Source: Isotricha intestinalis (taxonomy: Eukaryota; Ciliophora; Litostomatea; Vestibuliferida; Isotrichidae). Taken from it: a stretch of DNA of 30,483 nucleotides. The stretch is from positions 1 through 30,483 of the forward strand of contig JAJJLU010000575.1 in the NCBI GenBank assembly GCA_023807065.1, written 5' to 3'. The translations under genes were made by a program, and so were the position numbers. Below, piece after piece: positions 1 to 10,300 of the stretch. Position 1 is the first letter of the stretch. Each line of letters begins with the position of its first letter. The notes under the pieces were generated by a model that saw nothing but the letters and a program-made list of their open reading frames with translations, made no database searches and was not told the origin of the DNA.

Positions 1-38
1 AATCCCCAATCCCCAATCCCCAATCCCCAATCCCCAAT
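1..38. repeat. Telomeric repeat tract, (AATCCCC)5 plus AAT
   Basis: Five exact tandem copies of AATCCCC fill bases 1-35, followed by AAT and then unique AT-rich sequence. The C-rich strand running inward from the left end is the orientation expected at a left chromosome end; read on the other strand the unit is TTGGGGA. Tetrahymena-type ciliates have CCCCAA, so this unit looks like that repeat with one extra T. The tract is short and perfect, and may be cut by the assembly. A telomere is much more likely than an internal microsatellite because it sits exactly at the sequence end and is the only C-rich tract in the window. Confidence 0.9.
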
Positions 39-277
39 AATTAATTCATGATTTATTTGAATAAAGGAACAAATTTAATATTTATTTATTTAATCTAAAA
101 CTTATTCCCGCCTAATTTAATAATTCAAATGATATTTTTCTCTATAATAATATTTCCTCATTTAAATTCTCCTAATAATCTTATATAAAAATAATTGAAA
201 AAATTCCATATTGATAAATAGAAAACATAATAGCATATAAAAAGGGTTTTCTATTAATCATATTAATTAACTAAAAA
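39..277. other. Subtelomeric spacer and RPA1 5' region
   Basis: This 239-bp AT-rich stretch separates the telomere from the first gene. I see no satellite, no subtelomeric gene family and no transposon in it. It must hold the RPA1 promoter and 5' leader. The leader ends in an A-rich run immediately before the ATG, as at most starts in this window. Confidence 0.6.
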
Positions 278-2125
278 ATGAATTCCCAAAATATAATTTC
301 TTTCCTTAAAGAAGACTCAATAATATCTCTCTTTAATTTTGAAATTCCAATAGAAGATAAAAAAGATTATTCTATAGATAAAAATTTTATCATAATTCAA
401 TTAAAGAAAATAACAAATAGAGAAAACATAATGTATACAGCAACTTTTAGAGACATAAAATCAAAATATAATGGCTTTTTAATCATAGAAACAAATAATA
501 ACCAAAATTTAAAAGAAAATTCTTTAATTAACGTTGAATTAATTAGTCCAAGATATTATTCAACAAGTCAAAGTAGAGTTTTTATTATAAAAAAATATAA
601 AGTTTTATTTGAAGATTTAGATGTCTCTACTCTTCCAGAAGCAACTTTAATTCAAGAAGAAAATATTGATTTTTTATCACATAATCTTTCAAATAATAAT
701 AATATTAATAATTATATTAGTAACAATATTGATAATAGTATTTGTAATAGGATATCAAATAATTTAGATGATCATATTCCAAAGTACACATCATTAAAGC
801 AATTAACAACTTTTAGTAAAGATTTTATTATTTATGTGAGAATAATTCAAAAAAGTGAAATTAAAGTTTTTAATTCTAATAATAACATAAAAAATCCAAG
901 TAGATCAAATGGAAAATTATTTAATTTTATAGTTTTAGATAAAGATGAGAATGAAATGCAATGTACATGTTTTAACAAAGCAGTAGATAAATTTTTTGAT
1001 GTAATTTCAGAGGGAAAAATATATGAAATTAAAGGGGGATATGTTAAAATAAATGATAAAAAATTTAGAACTATAAAAAGTGATTATAAAATAGTGTTAG
1101 ATGAAAATTCACAAATAATAGAAAAAAAAGATGATGGGAGAATAAAAGTAAATAATTTAAAAATAATAAAAATTAATGAAATACAGAATATGAATTTATA
1201 TAGTATAGTAGATATATGTGCAGTTGTTTTAGATATAGGAGAAAAGGCAATAAAACATACAAGAAATGGAGATCAATTAATGAAAAAAATATTAATAGGA
1301 GATATATCTAAATGTCAAATAGAATTTTCATTATGGAGAAATCATGCTTCAATTGAAGTAAAAATATCAGATATATTATTACTTAATAATGTTAAAATTG
1401 GAGAATTTAATGGTAGAAATTTATCTACTATTGAAGAAAGTTCCATTCATATTAATCCCCCAAATTCAATTAAAGAAGTTTTAGAATTAGAAAATTTTAT
1501 TAAAAATTATAAAGAGCCTTTTCATGATTTAGAATATTTAAATACTAAAAATACAAAAAATAATGAAAATAATGATAATTATGATGTAGTTTATATTAAA
1601 GATACTTTAGATTCAAGAGATACTGTTGAAGATGTTATTTCAATTACTAAAATTTGTGCTACTGTTACACAAATATTACATAATGAAAAAAATTATTATT
1701 TAGGATGTTCTGATAGAAATTGTAAAAGAAAATTAATTTATGAAGCAAATAGAAATGAATATTTTTGTGAAAATTGTAATAGAAGTTATGAAACTCCAAA
1801 TTATTATTATACTTTAAGTTTAAGAGTTAAAGATGCTTCTTGTGAACATTGGATTGATATTTTTGATAAATCCGCTGAAAATATTATGAAAATGAAACCT
1901 GAGGAATATAAAAATATTTTGAAGGATAAGAATAATAGTAAATTAAAAGAAATTAGTAATAGGATTGAATTTAAACAATTCAATTTTTGGGTTAAATCCA
2001 AATTGCAAAAATATAATAATGTTTCAAAGAAAAAATTATATGCTTATAAATTAGAACCTGTTAATGATAAAGATGAATCAAAAAAAATTATAAAATATTT
2101 ATACAATTTATTAGATATTCATTAA
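278..2125 (+). CDS. RPA1: Replication protein A large subunit (RPA70/RPA1)
   Basis: This is the large subunit of the nuclear single-stranded DNA-binding heterotrimer used in replication, repair and recombination. At 615 aa it matches the usual full length of about 600-620. The order is canonical: an N-terminal OB domain (about 1-115), a low-complexity Asn-rich linker (about 135-168), DBD-A (about 170-285, with KLFNFIVLDKDENEMQCTCF), DBD-B (about 290-400) and DBD-C (about 450-610). DBD-C carries the zinc ribbon with C477, C482, C497 and C500, giving the CX4C...CX2C spacing of RPA1. No intron is needed. It is the first gene of the chromosome, reading away from the telomere. Some ciliates have telomere-specific RPA1 paralogues, so a telomerase-associated paralogue cannot be excluded, but all four OB domains appear present as in canonical RPA1. 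Confidence 0.93.
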   Translation: MNSQNIISFLKEDSIISLFNFEIPIEDKKDYSIDKNFIIIQLKKITNRENIMYTATFRDIKSKYNGFLIIETNNNQNLKENSLINVELISPRYYSTSQSRVFIIKKYKVLFEDLDVSTLPEATLIQEENIDFLSHNLSNNNNINNYISNNIDNSICNRISNNLDDHIPKYTSLKQLTTFSKDFIIYVRIIQKSEIKVFNSNNNIKNPSRSNGKLFNFIVLDKDENEMQCTCFNKAVDKFFDVISEGKIYEIKGGYVKINDKKFRTIKSDYKIVLDENSQIIEKKDDGRIKVNNLKIIKINEIQNMNLYSIVDICAVVLDIGEKAIKHTRNGDQLMKKILIGDISKCQIEFSLWRNHASIEVKISDILLLNNVKIGEFNGRNLSTIEESSIHINPPNSIKEVLELENFIKNYKEPFHDLEYLNTKNTKNNENNDNYDVVYIKDTLDSRDTVEDVISITKICATVTQILHNEKNYYLGCSDRNCKRKLIYEANRNEYFCENCNRSYETPNYYYTLSLRVKDASCEHWIDIFDKSAENIMKMKPEEYKNILKDKNNSKLKEISNRIEFKQFNFWVKSKLQKYNNVSKKKLYAYKLEPVNDKDESKKIIKYLYNLLDIH

Positions 2126-3164
2126 TAATAAAAACAAATTTATTATAAAACAACAACTCCTTATATAATGTTATCAATAAATTATAAGAAAGAAAAAAAA
2201 AGAATTAAAATTAAATAATAATTAAAAAAATAAGAATTTAATTGTTAATATAAAATAAATATTTTTTCAAATAAAATATAATATTATTTTTCCAGTTAAT
2301 TACTTCAAAATTTAAAATAATTATAAACAGTAGTTATACAACTTCCTATACTATGACTAATTAAATAATCTTCAATATTATCTTCCTTAGATAGTAATCT
2401 TTCTCTTGATTCATTAATAGTATCTTGTTTTCTTTCAAAACAAGGTAAATTTTTACCAAGTCTATTCTCATTTCAACTATTAATATTTTTTCTTTTTTTT
2501 AGTAATAGCTTTAAAATCTTGGCAAAGGATTAAAATTTGAAACCACACCTTTTTTATTAGCTAAAGATATGGTTGAAGCATAGAAGGTGAAAAATCAAAT
2601 TATTTTAATAAATTAAAATAAAGTTTAAAAAGAGTATTAATCATAGAAGATAAAAAAATGAAATATTAAACCAAAAACATTAAATTAGAAGTTCTATATA
2701 AAAATACAAAAAATCCTTCAATATCTTACACATCACCAAAAAGAATAAAAATATATAACTTAGGAATTTTATATTTTTAAATCACTTCTAATTTTTCCTT
2801 TAATTTTCTCTAAATTAGATAATCTACTTTCTTTAATTTATTAATTTTATTATCATTTTTAACAAAAAATTTAATTAATGAGTAAAAGCATCAATTGTTA
2901 TTTATTTATATTATATCAATTTAAATCTTTTCTCCATTCTTCACACACCAATTATTAATTAACACAGACAACAAAACAACAAAATATAACAGAAATTTTC
3001 ACAACAATATAGTTTTTGATTCACCTTTGTTTTCAATTATATGTTTTGTTGATAACATTATTTCCTTTTCTAATTGATTTTCTTCATTTATTTTCATTTT
3101 CTATATTTTTTAAATAAAATCTTTTTTTTAATATTGATTTATTTTCACTTATTTTAATATAAAT
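2126..3164. other. 1.04-kb intergenic region with possible gene remnant
   Basis: No intact gene is visible. It must contain the RPA1 3' end and the promoter of the next gene. On the minus strand a 55-codon open stretch (2472-2305, containing LPCFERKQ and ending in TGA) and a 32-codon frame beginning with ATG at 3097 look somewhat protein-like, but the sequence between them is interrupted by stops in all frames. The plus strand also gives short open stretches between about 2518 and 2780. In DNA this AT-rich, such runs arise by chance, so I do not call a gene. Confidence 0.4.
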
Positions 3165-3815
3165 ATGCTGAAAAAAAAGAAAATCCCTGAATCAAAATTT
3201 ATTTCTAAGTTAAGCATTCGAAATTATCCTTCAAAAACTGAACTTTTAGAAATTATAGATAAATATATTTCTTCAAAGCAATTAAAAAAAGATTATGAAG
3301 TGGAAGAAAAATTAAATTTAATGATATTAACTTTTAAAGATACTACAGTTGCTAATGTAGTGTTGGAATATTTAAAATTAAAAATTTCAGAAAATCAAAA
3401 AAATTATGAAAAAATGAAAGTTCATTTAAAAACTGAAATTTCAAATGTACCTGAATATAAAATAAAAAAAGTTAAAGCTTTATATAAAGAAATTCCAAAA
3501 AAATATATTAATCGAAATAAAAAAATTAATTTAGGAATAAGTAAAAAAGTTCATAAATCAAAAATCGAAGAAAGTCCTAGTCCTTATTTATTAGGAGAGC
3601 CATTCATAGAACAAAATAAAATAAAACAAAAAGAGGAATTAAAGAAAAAAAAATTATGGATAAGTAAAAAAGTGTTTAATAATTTTGCTTCAAATAATAA
3701 TAGTATTTTAAAAGAAAGTCCGGTGTATACTGGTCCTGGAATTAATTGTGGAAATTATAGATACAGAGAAGTCCATAAAGAACTTTGGACAGATGGTAAC
3801 TTTTATGTTTGTTAA
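3165..3815 (+). CDS. Conserved-looking protein of unknown function, possibly ciliary
   Basis: This 216-aa basic protein is intact, has its own A-rich start context and ends in TAA. I do not recognise the family. The first 110 residues look alpha-helical. The middle is Lys-rich. The C-terminal 30 residues are the least biased in composition, with YTGPGINCGNYRYREVHKEL followed by a Trp and a final Cys, so this tail is probably the conserved and functional part. The short Pro-Gly element (TGPG) and the SPSPYLLGEP stretch resemble microtubule-associated ciliary proteins, but that is only a resemblance. No membrane segment or signal peptide is visible. It lies alone between two 1-kb gaps. Confidence 0.6.
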   Translation: MLKKKKIPESKFISKLSIRNYPSKTELLEIIDKYISSKQLKKDYEVEEKLNLMILTFKDTTVANVVLEYLKLKISENQKNYEKMKVHLKTEISNVPEYKIKKVKALYKEIPKKYINRNKKINLGISKKVHKSKIEESPSPYLLGEPFIEQNKIKQKEELKKKKLWISKKVFNNFASNNNSILKESPVYTGPGINCGNYRYREVHKELWTDGNFYVC

Positions 3816-4870
3816 TTTTTATTTAAAAATTAATATATATAAAAAACAATTTATTCTTTTGTGTATGGAATAAAAAAGAATTATTAATTTAAAAATGGGT
3901 TTTTATTCTTTGAAAATTTTATTTTATATTTAAATATCATATTCTACTTAAGATTCCACTTCTTATTAATCATTCAAGTCCAAAATCAAGTTGAATATTA
4001 ACATTTCTAATTAAATAAAAAAGTTTGAAAAATAATCTTTATTATTATCACATAATATTTGGGTTGAAATAAAAGTACATTTAAAAAATATTTATTAACA
4101 TATTCATATTTTAGAATCCTTTTATAATAAATTTAAAATTTAGAAAATGTTGTTACTTAATATCTTTTGTCAACTAAATAATTCCTATTTTCTTTATTTA
4201 ATAATTAAAAATATAATTATCAAAAGAATTATGTACTGTCATTAAAGATTCGAAATTGGGAATTGAAAATCAGTGTTTTTTTCTGGAATATTAATTTTTC
4301 CTTTAGTATATTATTTTTCTTTAATTAATATTTATTATACATTATCATTTTGATGATTATCTAAATTCCCAGATAATTTTTCTTCATCATAATGTTTGCA
4401 AATTTGATTTAATTCTCTTTTTTGTTAATTACCTATATTTACTTCTTAAGAAATAAATTTTCTTATATTTTAATAATTTTTTGAAGAATATTATTTTGTT
4501 GAATTATTTTATTTATATTTTCAATTGAATTATTTTTATTATTTTTATTTGACATATTTTACTTATAGAATGATTAGTTCCTATAGTTAAATCTTTTAAA
4601 TATGCGAATTTGAGTTTAATTTTTTTTTATATTTCAATAATTTTAGTATTTTCTTTTATTTTCATATGTTATACTGTAAAAAGTAAATGAAACTAATACA
4701 TCATCTTCTTTTAAAATATAAACATTATTATCAATATTATTATTTGCAGTGTAACTTTCAATTTAAAAAAGTTGTATAAATTATGGCATTATAAGAATAG
4801 GTTTCATTCCTATTAATTAATATTATATTATTATCGTCTATAGTTAATTATATTATTTAATATATTTATT
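3816..4870. other. 1.05-kb intergenic region, T-rich on the plus strand
   Basis: No intact gene is visible. From about 4140 to 4680 the plus strand is conspicuously T-rich, the asymmetry seen over minus-strand genes in this window. The minus strand there has short open stretches interrupted mostly by TAA (see the separate remnant entry). Confidence 0.5.
4230..4800 (-). pseudogene. Possible decayed protein-coding gene
   Basis: Minus-strand open stretches here read like ordinary polar protein: 39 codons at 4762-4646 (containing ILKEDDVLVSFTFYS) and 29 codons at 4424-4338 (containing QICKHYDEEKLSGN). They lie in different frames and are separated by TAA stops. Many of the stops sit where a Gln would be natural, as expected if CAA codons mutated to TAA. 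No start, end or family can be assigned. Random sequence of this composition has a stop about every ten codons, so runs of this length are not significant alone. Confidence 0.25.
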
Positions 4871-5866
4871 ATGAAAAAAAATGAAAATTTTCAATCACCT
4901 AATGGTAATAATGGTTCTTTTTCTTCTACTGGAAAATTTCCAGAACAAATAAAAAATATAAATAAAGATTTAAATGAAAAAAAGAATAATGAACAAGTTC
5001 ATTATAAAAAAATTACTCCTCTTCCAATTAAAAATAAAAGAAGCGGAAGTACTAAACAAATTCGAAATAAAAGTAATAAACATTATAAAGATTATTCAGA
5101 TTTGAAACAATTTGATAAAAAAGGTTCTTTTTCTTTTAAAAAACTTAGTCATACAAGAAAAAAAAGTAGTGATGATAATAAAAAAAATGAATTATCTAAT
5201 TCAATGAATTTAAGTAATATAATTAAAAAAATAAAAAATGAAAATAAAAAAAAATTCATTTCTACTTTATCCTATAAATTTAATGAAAATAATCTTAAAG
5301 ATGGAAAAGAAGATATGAATTCTCTTCAAAAAATGATAGATTTAGTAAATAAATTTGATAAAGAAATAGTAAAAAAAGAATTAAAAGAAAAAGAAACAAT
5401 CAAAAATGAATTAAATGAAAATTTAGATAAAATAACTGAATACATTAAAACAATTAAAATTCAAAAAAAAAAAGATGATTATAATAAATTTAAATTAGAA
5501 AAAAGAATCAATTTATTAAATTTTGTCAAACAAAAATATAAATTTTGTAATAAAGAAGTAAGTAAAATTGTAAATGAAATTGAAGAATTGACGAATAAAA
5601 AAAATGATTTAAATAATGATACAATAAAAAAAAGAGAAAAATCTTTTATTGAATATAGTAATGTTATTAAACTTAAAAATTCAATCTGTGAAATGAATAA
5701 AAAAATATCTGAAATTGAAAGAGATAGAGAAGCTATAATTCCAGGTATAAATTTACTCAATAAACATAATAATGAAATAAAATCAAAGTTAGTTACTCAA
5801 CAACATTTTAATAGTAATTTTATGTTAAATATGACCGAAATGATTGAAAAGTTTTATAGAAAATAG
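4871..5866 (+). CDS. Coiled-coil protein, unknown function
   Basis: This 331-aa protein ends in TAG. Residues 1-140 are a low-complexity, Ser/Lys/Asn-rich basic segment without predicted fold. Residues about 145-325 form an almost uninterrupted, highly charged helix with heptad spacing, so a long coiled coil is expected. The last 45 residues (with REAIIPGINLLNKHN and a terminal FYRK) have more varied composition and may be a conserved tail. No enzyme motif, membrane segment or signal peptide is visible. Structural or cytoskeletal proteins of ciliates and other protists often look like this, but composition does not prove that role. Confidence 0.7.
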   Translation: MKKNENFQSPNGNNGSFSSTGKFPEQIKNINKDLNEKKNNEQVHYKKITPLPIKNKRSGSTKQIRNKSNKHYKDYSDLKQFDKKGSFSFKKLSHTRKKSSDDNKKNELSNSMNLSNIIKKIKNENKKKFISTLSYKFNENNLKDGKEDMNSLQKMIDLVNKFDKEIVKKELKEKETIKNELNENLDKITEYIKTIKIQKKKDDYNKFKLEKRINLLNFVKQKYKFCNKEVSKIVNEIEELTNKKNDLNNDTIKKREKSFIEYSNVIKLKNSICEMNKKISEIERDREAIIPGINLLNKHNNEIKSKLVTQQHFNSNFMLNMTEMIEKFYRK

Positions 5867-6463
5867 AGTATATTTATGGATTATTGTATATATATTTTTT
5901 TTGGGAAATATATAACTTTATATTTAAAAACTAATAAAATTATAATATATATATATATATAAATATTATATCATTTAACAAGAAAAATAATTTGAAAAAA
6001 TAGTAAAACATAATGAAAAATTTTAGAAAATTTGTCAATCAGTTTTTAAAATGGCTTATTTTGAGATTTTCATAAACTAATTAAATAAAGTAAAATGATT
6101 AATTTTATTTCTAAATTAATAAGATAATGAGTTCAAAAGGAAAAAAAATAGGAATCAAGGAAATGAAATATATTTGAGAAATAAAATGTTTATCATTTAT
6201 TTTTAAAATAAATTTATAAATATTTTAATTTAAAACCGTTCTAAATATAAAAAAAATAAAATCAATTAAAACAAAATATATTTTTCAAAAAAAAAAATTT
6301 CAATCTTTTCCCCAAAAAAATAAATAAAAAATAATAACCAAAAAAGAGAAGTAAAAAAAAGCAAAAAAGTCATAAAAATATCAAAAAAAAAATGAAAAAA
6401 AAAAAAGTTCAATTCTTAAGAATTAAATTAAATTAAAAATTATCTTTAAACTAACCTCATACC
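5867..6463. other. Convergent 3' intergenic region, A-rich
   Basis: This 597-bp gap lies between two converging genes. It contains a short (TA)n run near 5945-5962 and dense A homopolymers between about 6285 and 6410. Its only evident role is as the 3' regions of both neighbours. I see no gene in it. Confidence 0.5.
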
Positions 6464-6853
6464 TTAAGGTCTAGTCATAGATAATTTAAGAGTACTAACC
6501 TTTCTATCTCTTCCTCTAATATTTTCAACACCATTATAAGATTCTTCTCTAATATCTTTGAATCCAGCTAATCTAGCATAAGCTTCAATTTGACCAGCAT
6601 CTAAATCTTGAAGAACACTTAAAGGTTGATGAATGATAATTTCACAAATTGCTCCTGATTTTAAACATTTTGCAATGTTAAATAATGCTATTGCTCTTAA
6701 ATATTGAGCAGGAGAATGAGCTATTAAACAACGATCAAATGATGCCTTTGCAAAGTTCTCTACTGCACTTAAGTGAGCTGGATGAACTACCATCACTCCT
6801 TCTTCACCATCATGACTGTCAATTGCATCGATTATTAATAACCTTTCTGACAT
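6464..6853 (-). CDS. Small conserved protein with a methyltransferase-like fold, resembling the anamorsin N-terminal domain
   Basis: This 129-aa protein starts MSERLLIIDAID and ends in TAA. Its pattern is a hydrophobic strand, SFDRCLIAHS, a helix ending IAKCLKSGAICEIIIHQP, a second helix (LDAGQIEAYARLAGFKDI) and a final strand. This matches the second half of class I methyltransferase folds, including the catalytically inactive N-terminal domain of anamorsin/CIAPIN1. The SAM-binding glycine loop and the CIAPIN1 C-terminal Cys motifs are both absent, so I would not name it CIAPIN1. It is a compositional outlier: 15 Ala in 129 residues and visibly higher G+C than its neighbours, as expected for a strongly constrained, well-expressed gene. 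Transfer from another organism is possible but not shown. Confidence 0.7.
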   Translation of the reverse strand: MSERLLIIDAIDSHDGEEGVMVVHPAHLSAVENFAKASFDRCLIAHSPAQYLRAIALFNIAKCLKSGAICEIIIHQPLSVLQDLDAGQIEAYARLAGFKDIREESYNGVENIRGRDRKVSTLKLSMTRP

Positions 6854-7313
6854 TTTTTTATAGGATTATTTTTTTGCTACACTTATTAATTGTAATCAAA
6901 GGATTAATTGTTTTTTTCTCAGATATAAGTTTATTTTTTTTTTTTATTTATTTTATTTTATTTAAAGAAATTTCTAAAATAATTTGGAAATTTATAAATA
7001 TATAGAAGAAAGTTACAACAATTCACATAATATCTTTATTATTTCAATAGTTAAAAATTAGTAAATTATTAAAATATATAAACTGAGTAAAAAAAGATAT
7101 AAAAATATTTCAAATAAATACCAACAATATAATGACCCATAAAAAAAGTAAATTTTTATGTTGTTTATTATAACTATAATAAATTGTTTGGATTTAGATT
7201 TCTTGGATTATTAGCATATCTCCTTAAAAAAGAATATATATGAAAAAAATAATTTAAATCAAAAATAATTTATGATAAAAAGGAAATTAAAATACAAAAA
7301 AAAATTAATATAC
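6854..7313. other. Intergenic region between two minus-strand genes
   Basis: This 460-bp AT-rich gap holds the promoter and leader of the 6853 gene on its left and the 3' end of the RCC1 gene on its right. No further gene or RNA is visible. Confidence 0.5.
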
Positions 7314-10300
7314 TTATTCTATATTTAAATTCATAATTTTATTAGAAATTTTTTCATAATCTTTTTCAATCCACTCAACATCTTTTTTATATTTAATTAA
7401 AACTAAAGAATGAAATCCACCACAGCAAATATTACTAAATTGAGTACCATCATATTCAAATAAATAATTAATAGGTTTAGGTAAGCTTTTTTTATATTCT
7501 CCTCCTAAACCTAATTGTCCAAATCTATTATTCCCCCAACTCCATACAGTATTTAAATTACTATTATCATTAACAATTGCAATACAATGACCTTCTCCAC
7601 ATGCAATTTTAACAACTTTCATACTGAAAAAATGTTCTAATTGAGTAGGAATAATATAATCACAGCAATTAATATTATCATTAGAATAAATATGATCAAT
7701 TGGATTTTTCTCAGCAATACCACATTGATAAATATCATTAATTCCACAAGAAAATAATTCTTTATTTTCATTAATAAACATAGAAAAAGTTTTTCCTGAT
7801 GAAATATCTATTATTTTATTATTATTTAAGTTTTCAATTAAAGTAGGTTCAAATATTCTACTTTTAATCATCCCAGTTCCAGGTTCAAATGAATCTTCAC
7901 AAAAGCCTAAACCTAATTGACCATTTGAACCAAAACCCCAAGAATAACATTTTCCTTCGTTATTTAATGCTATTGAATGTGCTTCTCCTGAAACTACTTT
8001 TATTATATTATTTAAATTAGGTATTATTGTTGGTTCTTTTATTGAAAGTTCTTCTTGAAAATTTGGTAATGATAATAAATAATTTTGACTTAAACCTAAT
8101 TGTCCTCCTTGACAACTTCCCCAACAATAAACTTTTCCTTTTTCTGATAATATTATATTATGAACTGTTCCACTTGATATTTGAATTATTTTATCATTTT
8201 TATCTTGTAAATTTAATGGAATTTTTTTTAATTTTTCAGTTTTTATATTTTTATCTTCCATACATAATACATTATCATCATTACTTCCAAAACCATAAAT
8301 TTCATTATTTTTAGTTAGAATTAAATTATATTCATTTCCACAAGAAATCTCATTTGCTTTTATATTATTATTTAAATATGATATATTTATTGGATTTTCA
8401 ACTGTTTTATATAATTTTTTATCAACTCCACATTGACAACTTTGATTGTTTCCCCAAGAATATATTTCATCTTTTGAATCAATTATTATACTATGTTCCC
8501 AACCTGAAAATATTTTTTTTACTGTTAAATTTTTTAATTTAAATACTAATCTTGGTAATGTTAATGAATCTATATTATCATGTGTTGTTTCATGATGAAT
8601 GTTATTTCCAAAAGAAATTAAAACTCCATTTGGAACATTTTTTTTATATGATAATTTATCTAATAATTCGTCATATATAAAATGAGAAAATTGGGTTTTT
8701 TTACCTTTTGAGTTGTTAATTTTTTCATCGATTTTTGATTTTGAAAAAATATTTTTTTTAGTTTTTTTGGGATTTGGATTAAAAATATCTTTTGATAATT
8801 GAGCAATAAATGTTTGATTGTAAGTTTTTGAATTGTCGTTAAATAAAGATTGAATTTGTTTAAGGAAATAAATTATAAATTCTCTTGAAGTAAAATATGC
8901 ATTTAATTTTTTTTTTTTTGTAATTTGTGGAAATATAAAATTTTTTATTGAATTTATTTCTGTATTTTCATAATTAAAGTTACTTTCACTTAATTGAATA
9001 TTTTTTTCAGTATGTAAAAGAAAATTTTCAAAAAAAGACCTTTCATCAATATCCATAGATTCATTAATTTGTGAATTTTTATTTGATTTTTGAACAAACG
9101 ACATAAATAAAATTTCAATATTTTTTTTTATATGTTTTTGAAAATCATATATTTGCTTTTCAAAATTTAATTTTTTAGAATTTTTATTTATTTCATTATA
9201 TTCCAAAGCATGAAACATTTCTTTAAAATTTTCATTAATAAAAGAATCTTCAAAAAAACTTGCTTTTCTAGCAACTTTCCATAAAGGAAACATCATAAAT
9301 CCATGACTATCATTATGTTTCCCTCTTGGTTCTCCATAAGATAATAAAGTTAACATAATTGATATTGAAAAATATTTTTCACTTAAAAAATAATTTTCTT
9401 CTAACATTCCTTCCATTAAATTAATAATTGCTAATTCTTGATAATTAAATTTGTAATTTCGATTTAAACATATTTCTTTTATATCTAATAATGTTTTTTG
9501 AAGTTCAGATTGATTATTATCAAAATAATAATAATTTATAAATGTATAAAATATACTTCTTATTAATGTTCTTTCTACTTTAAAGTTATTTGAATTTATT
9601 TGGAAAAAAATTTCTGTAATGTTTTGAATCCAATCTTTTATTGATTCAAACTTTAAAATCGAATATTTATTTTTTAAATATTGATAAAAGTTTTTCTCTT
9701 TTGAATTTTCTTCAAATTTATATTTTTGTTTATAACATATTGAAGGTAATTGAATAGTAAATTCATTTGAAATATCTTTCCAAGAAAGTATATTATCTTT
9801 AGATGAAACAAAGTTATTTTTTATATTTTTTCCAGGTTCATTATGTAAAGTTTTTTTAATATTTGTAATATTATTTATATTTTCTTGATTATATATAAAA
9901 CTATTTCTACTTAAATTAGAATCTAAATCATTATATTCTTTCATATTAATTTTTGTTTCCATTATATTTGGTAAAGGAACAAAATTTGGATTTGTTGGAA
10001 TTTTTCCTCTTGGAAAATTAAAATTATTATCATCACTTTCATTTTTTGAAAAATCTTGATTAAAAGAATCTGATATAAAAATATACTTTGCTAAAATATA
10101 TCCACTAATTTCATTTGGTTTTATATATGAACAAGTATAAGGTGGGTCAATTAAGATATTATTTATTAATAATTTTTCATATAAAGATTCTAATGATATT
10201 GAAGATTTAAATTTGATAAAAGGGTTTATAGTAAAATTTAATTGTTCTTCTAATGTTGTTAAAAATAAAAAAGGCTTTTTTCTAGCAACTGATATTATAT

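Noticed and set aside
4230..4800. An intact minus-strand gene in the T-rich gap.
   Set aside because: No frame stays open beyond about 40 codons, and no pair of GT-AG introns that I could find joins the stretches.
5943..5962. TA dinucleotide run as a regulatory element.
   Set aside because: Short TA runs are expected in DNA of this composition, and it lies in a convergent 3' region.
6464..6853. Naming this gene CIAPIN1/anamorsin.
   Set aside because: Only the methyltransferase-like fold pattern fits; the Fe-S binding Cys motifs of the C-terminal domain are missing and the protein ends at 129 aa.
6685..7005. Plus-strand 106-codon frame overlapping the 6464-6853 gene.
   Set aside because: It is antisense to a gene with clear domain-like composition and is Leu/Phe-rich as expected for a shadow frame.
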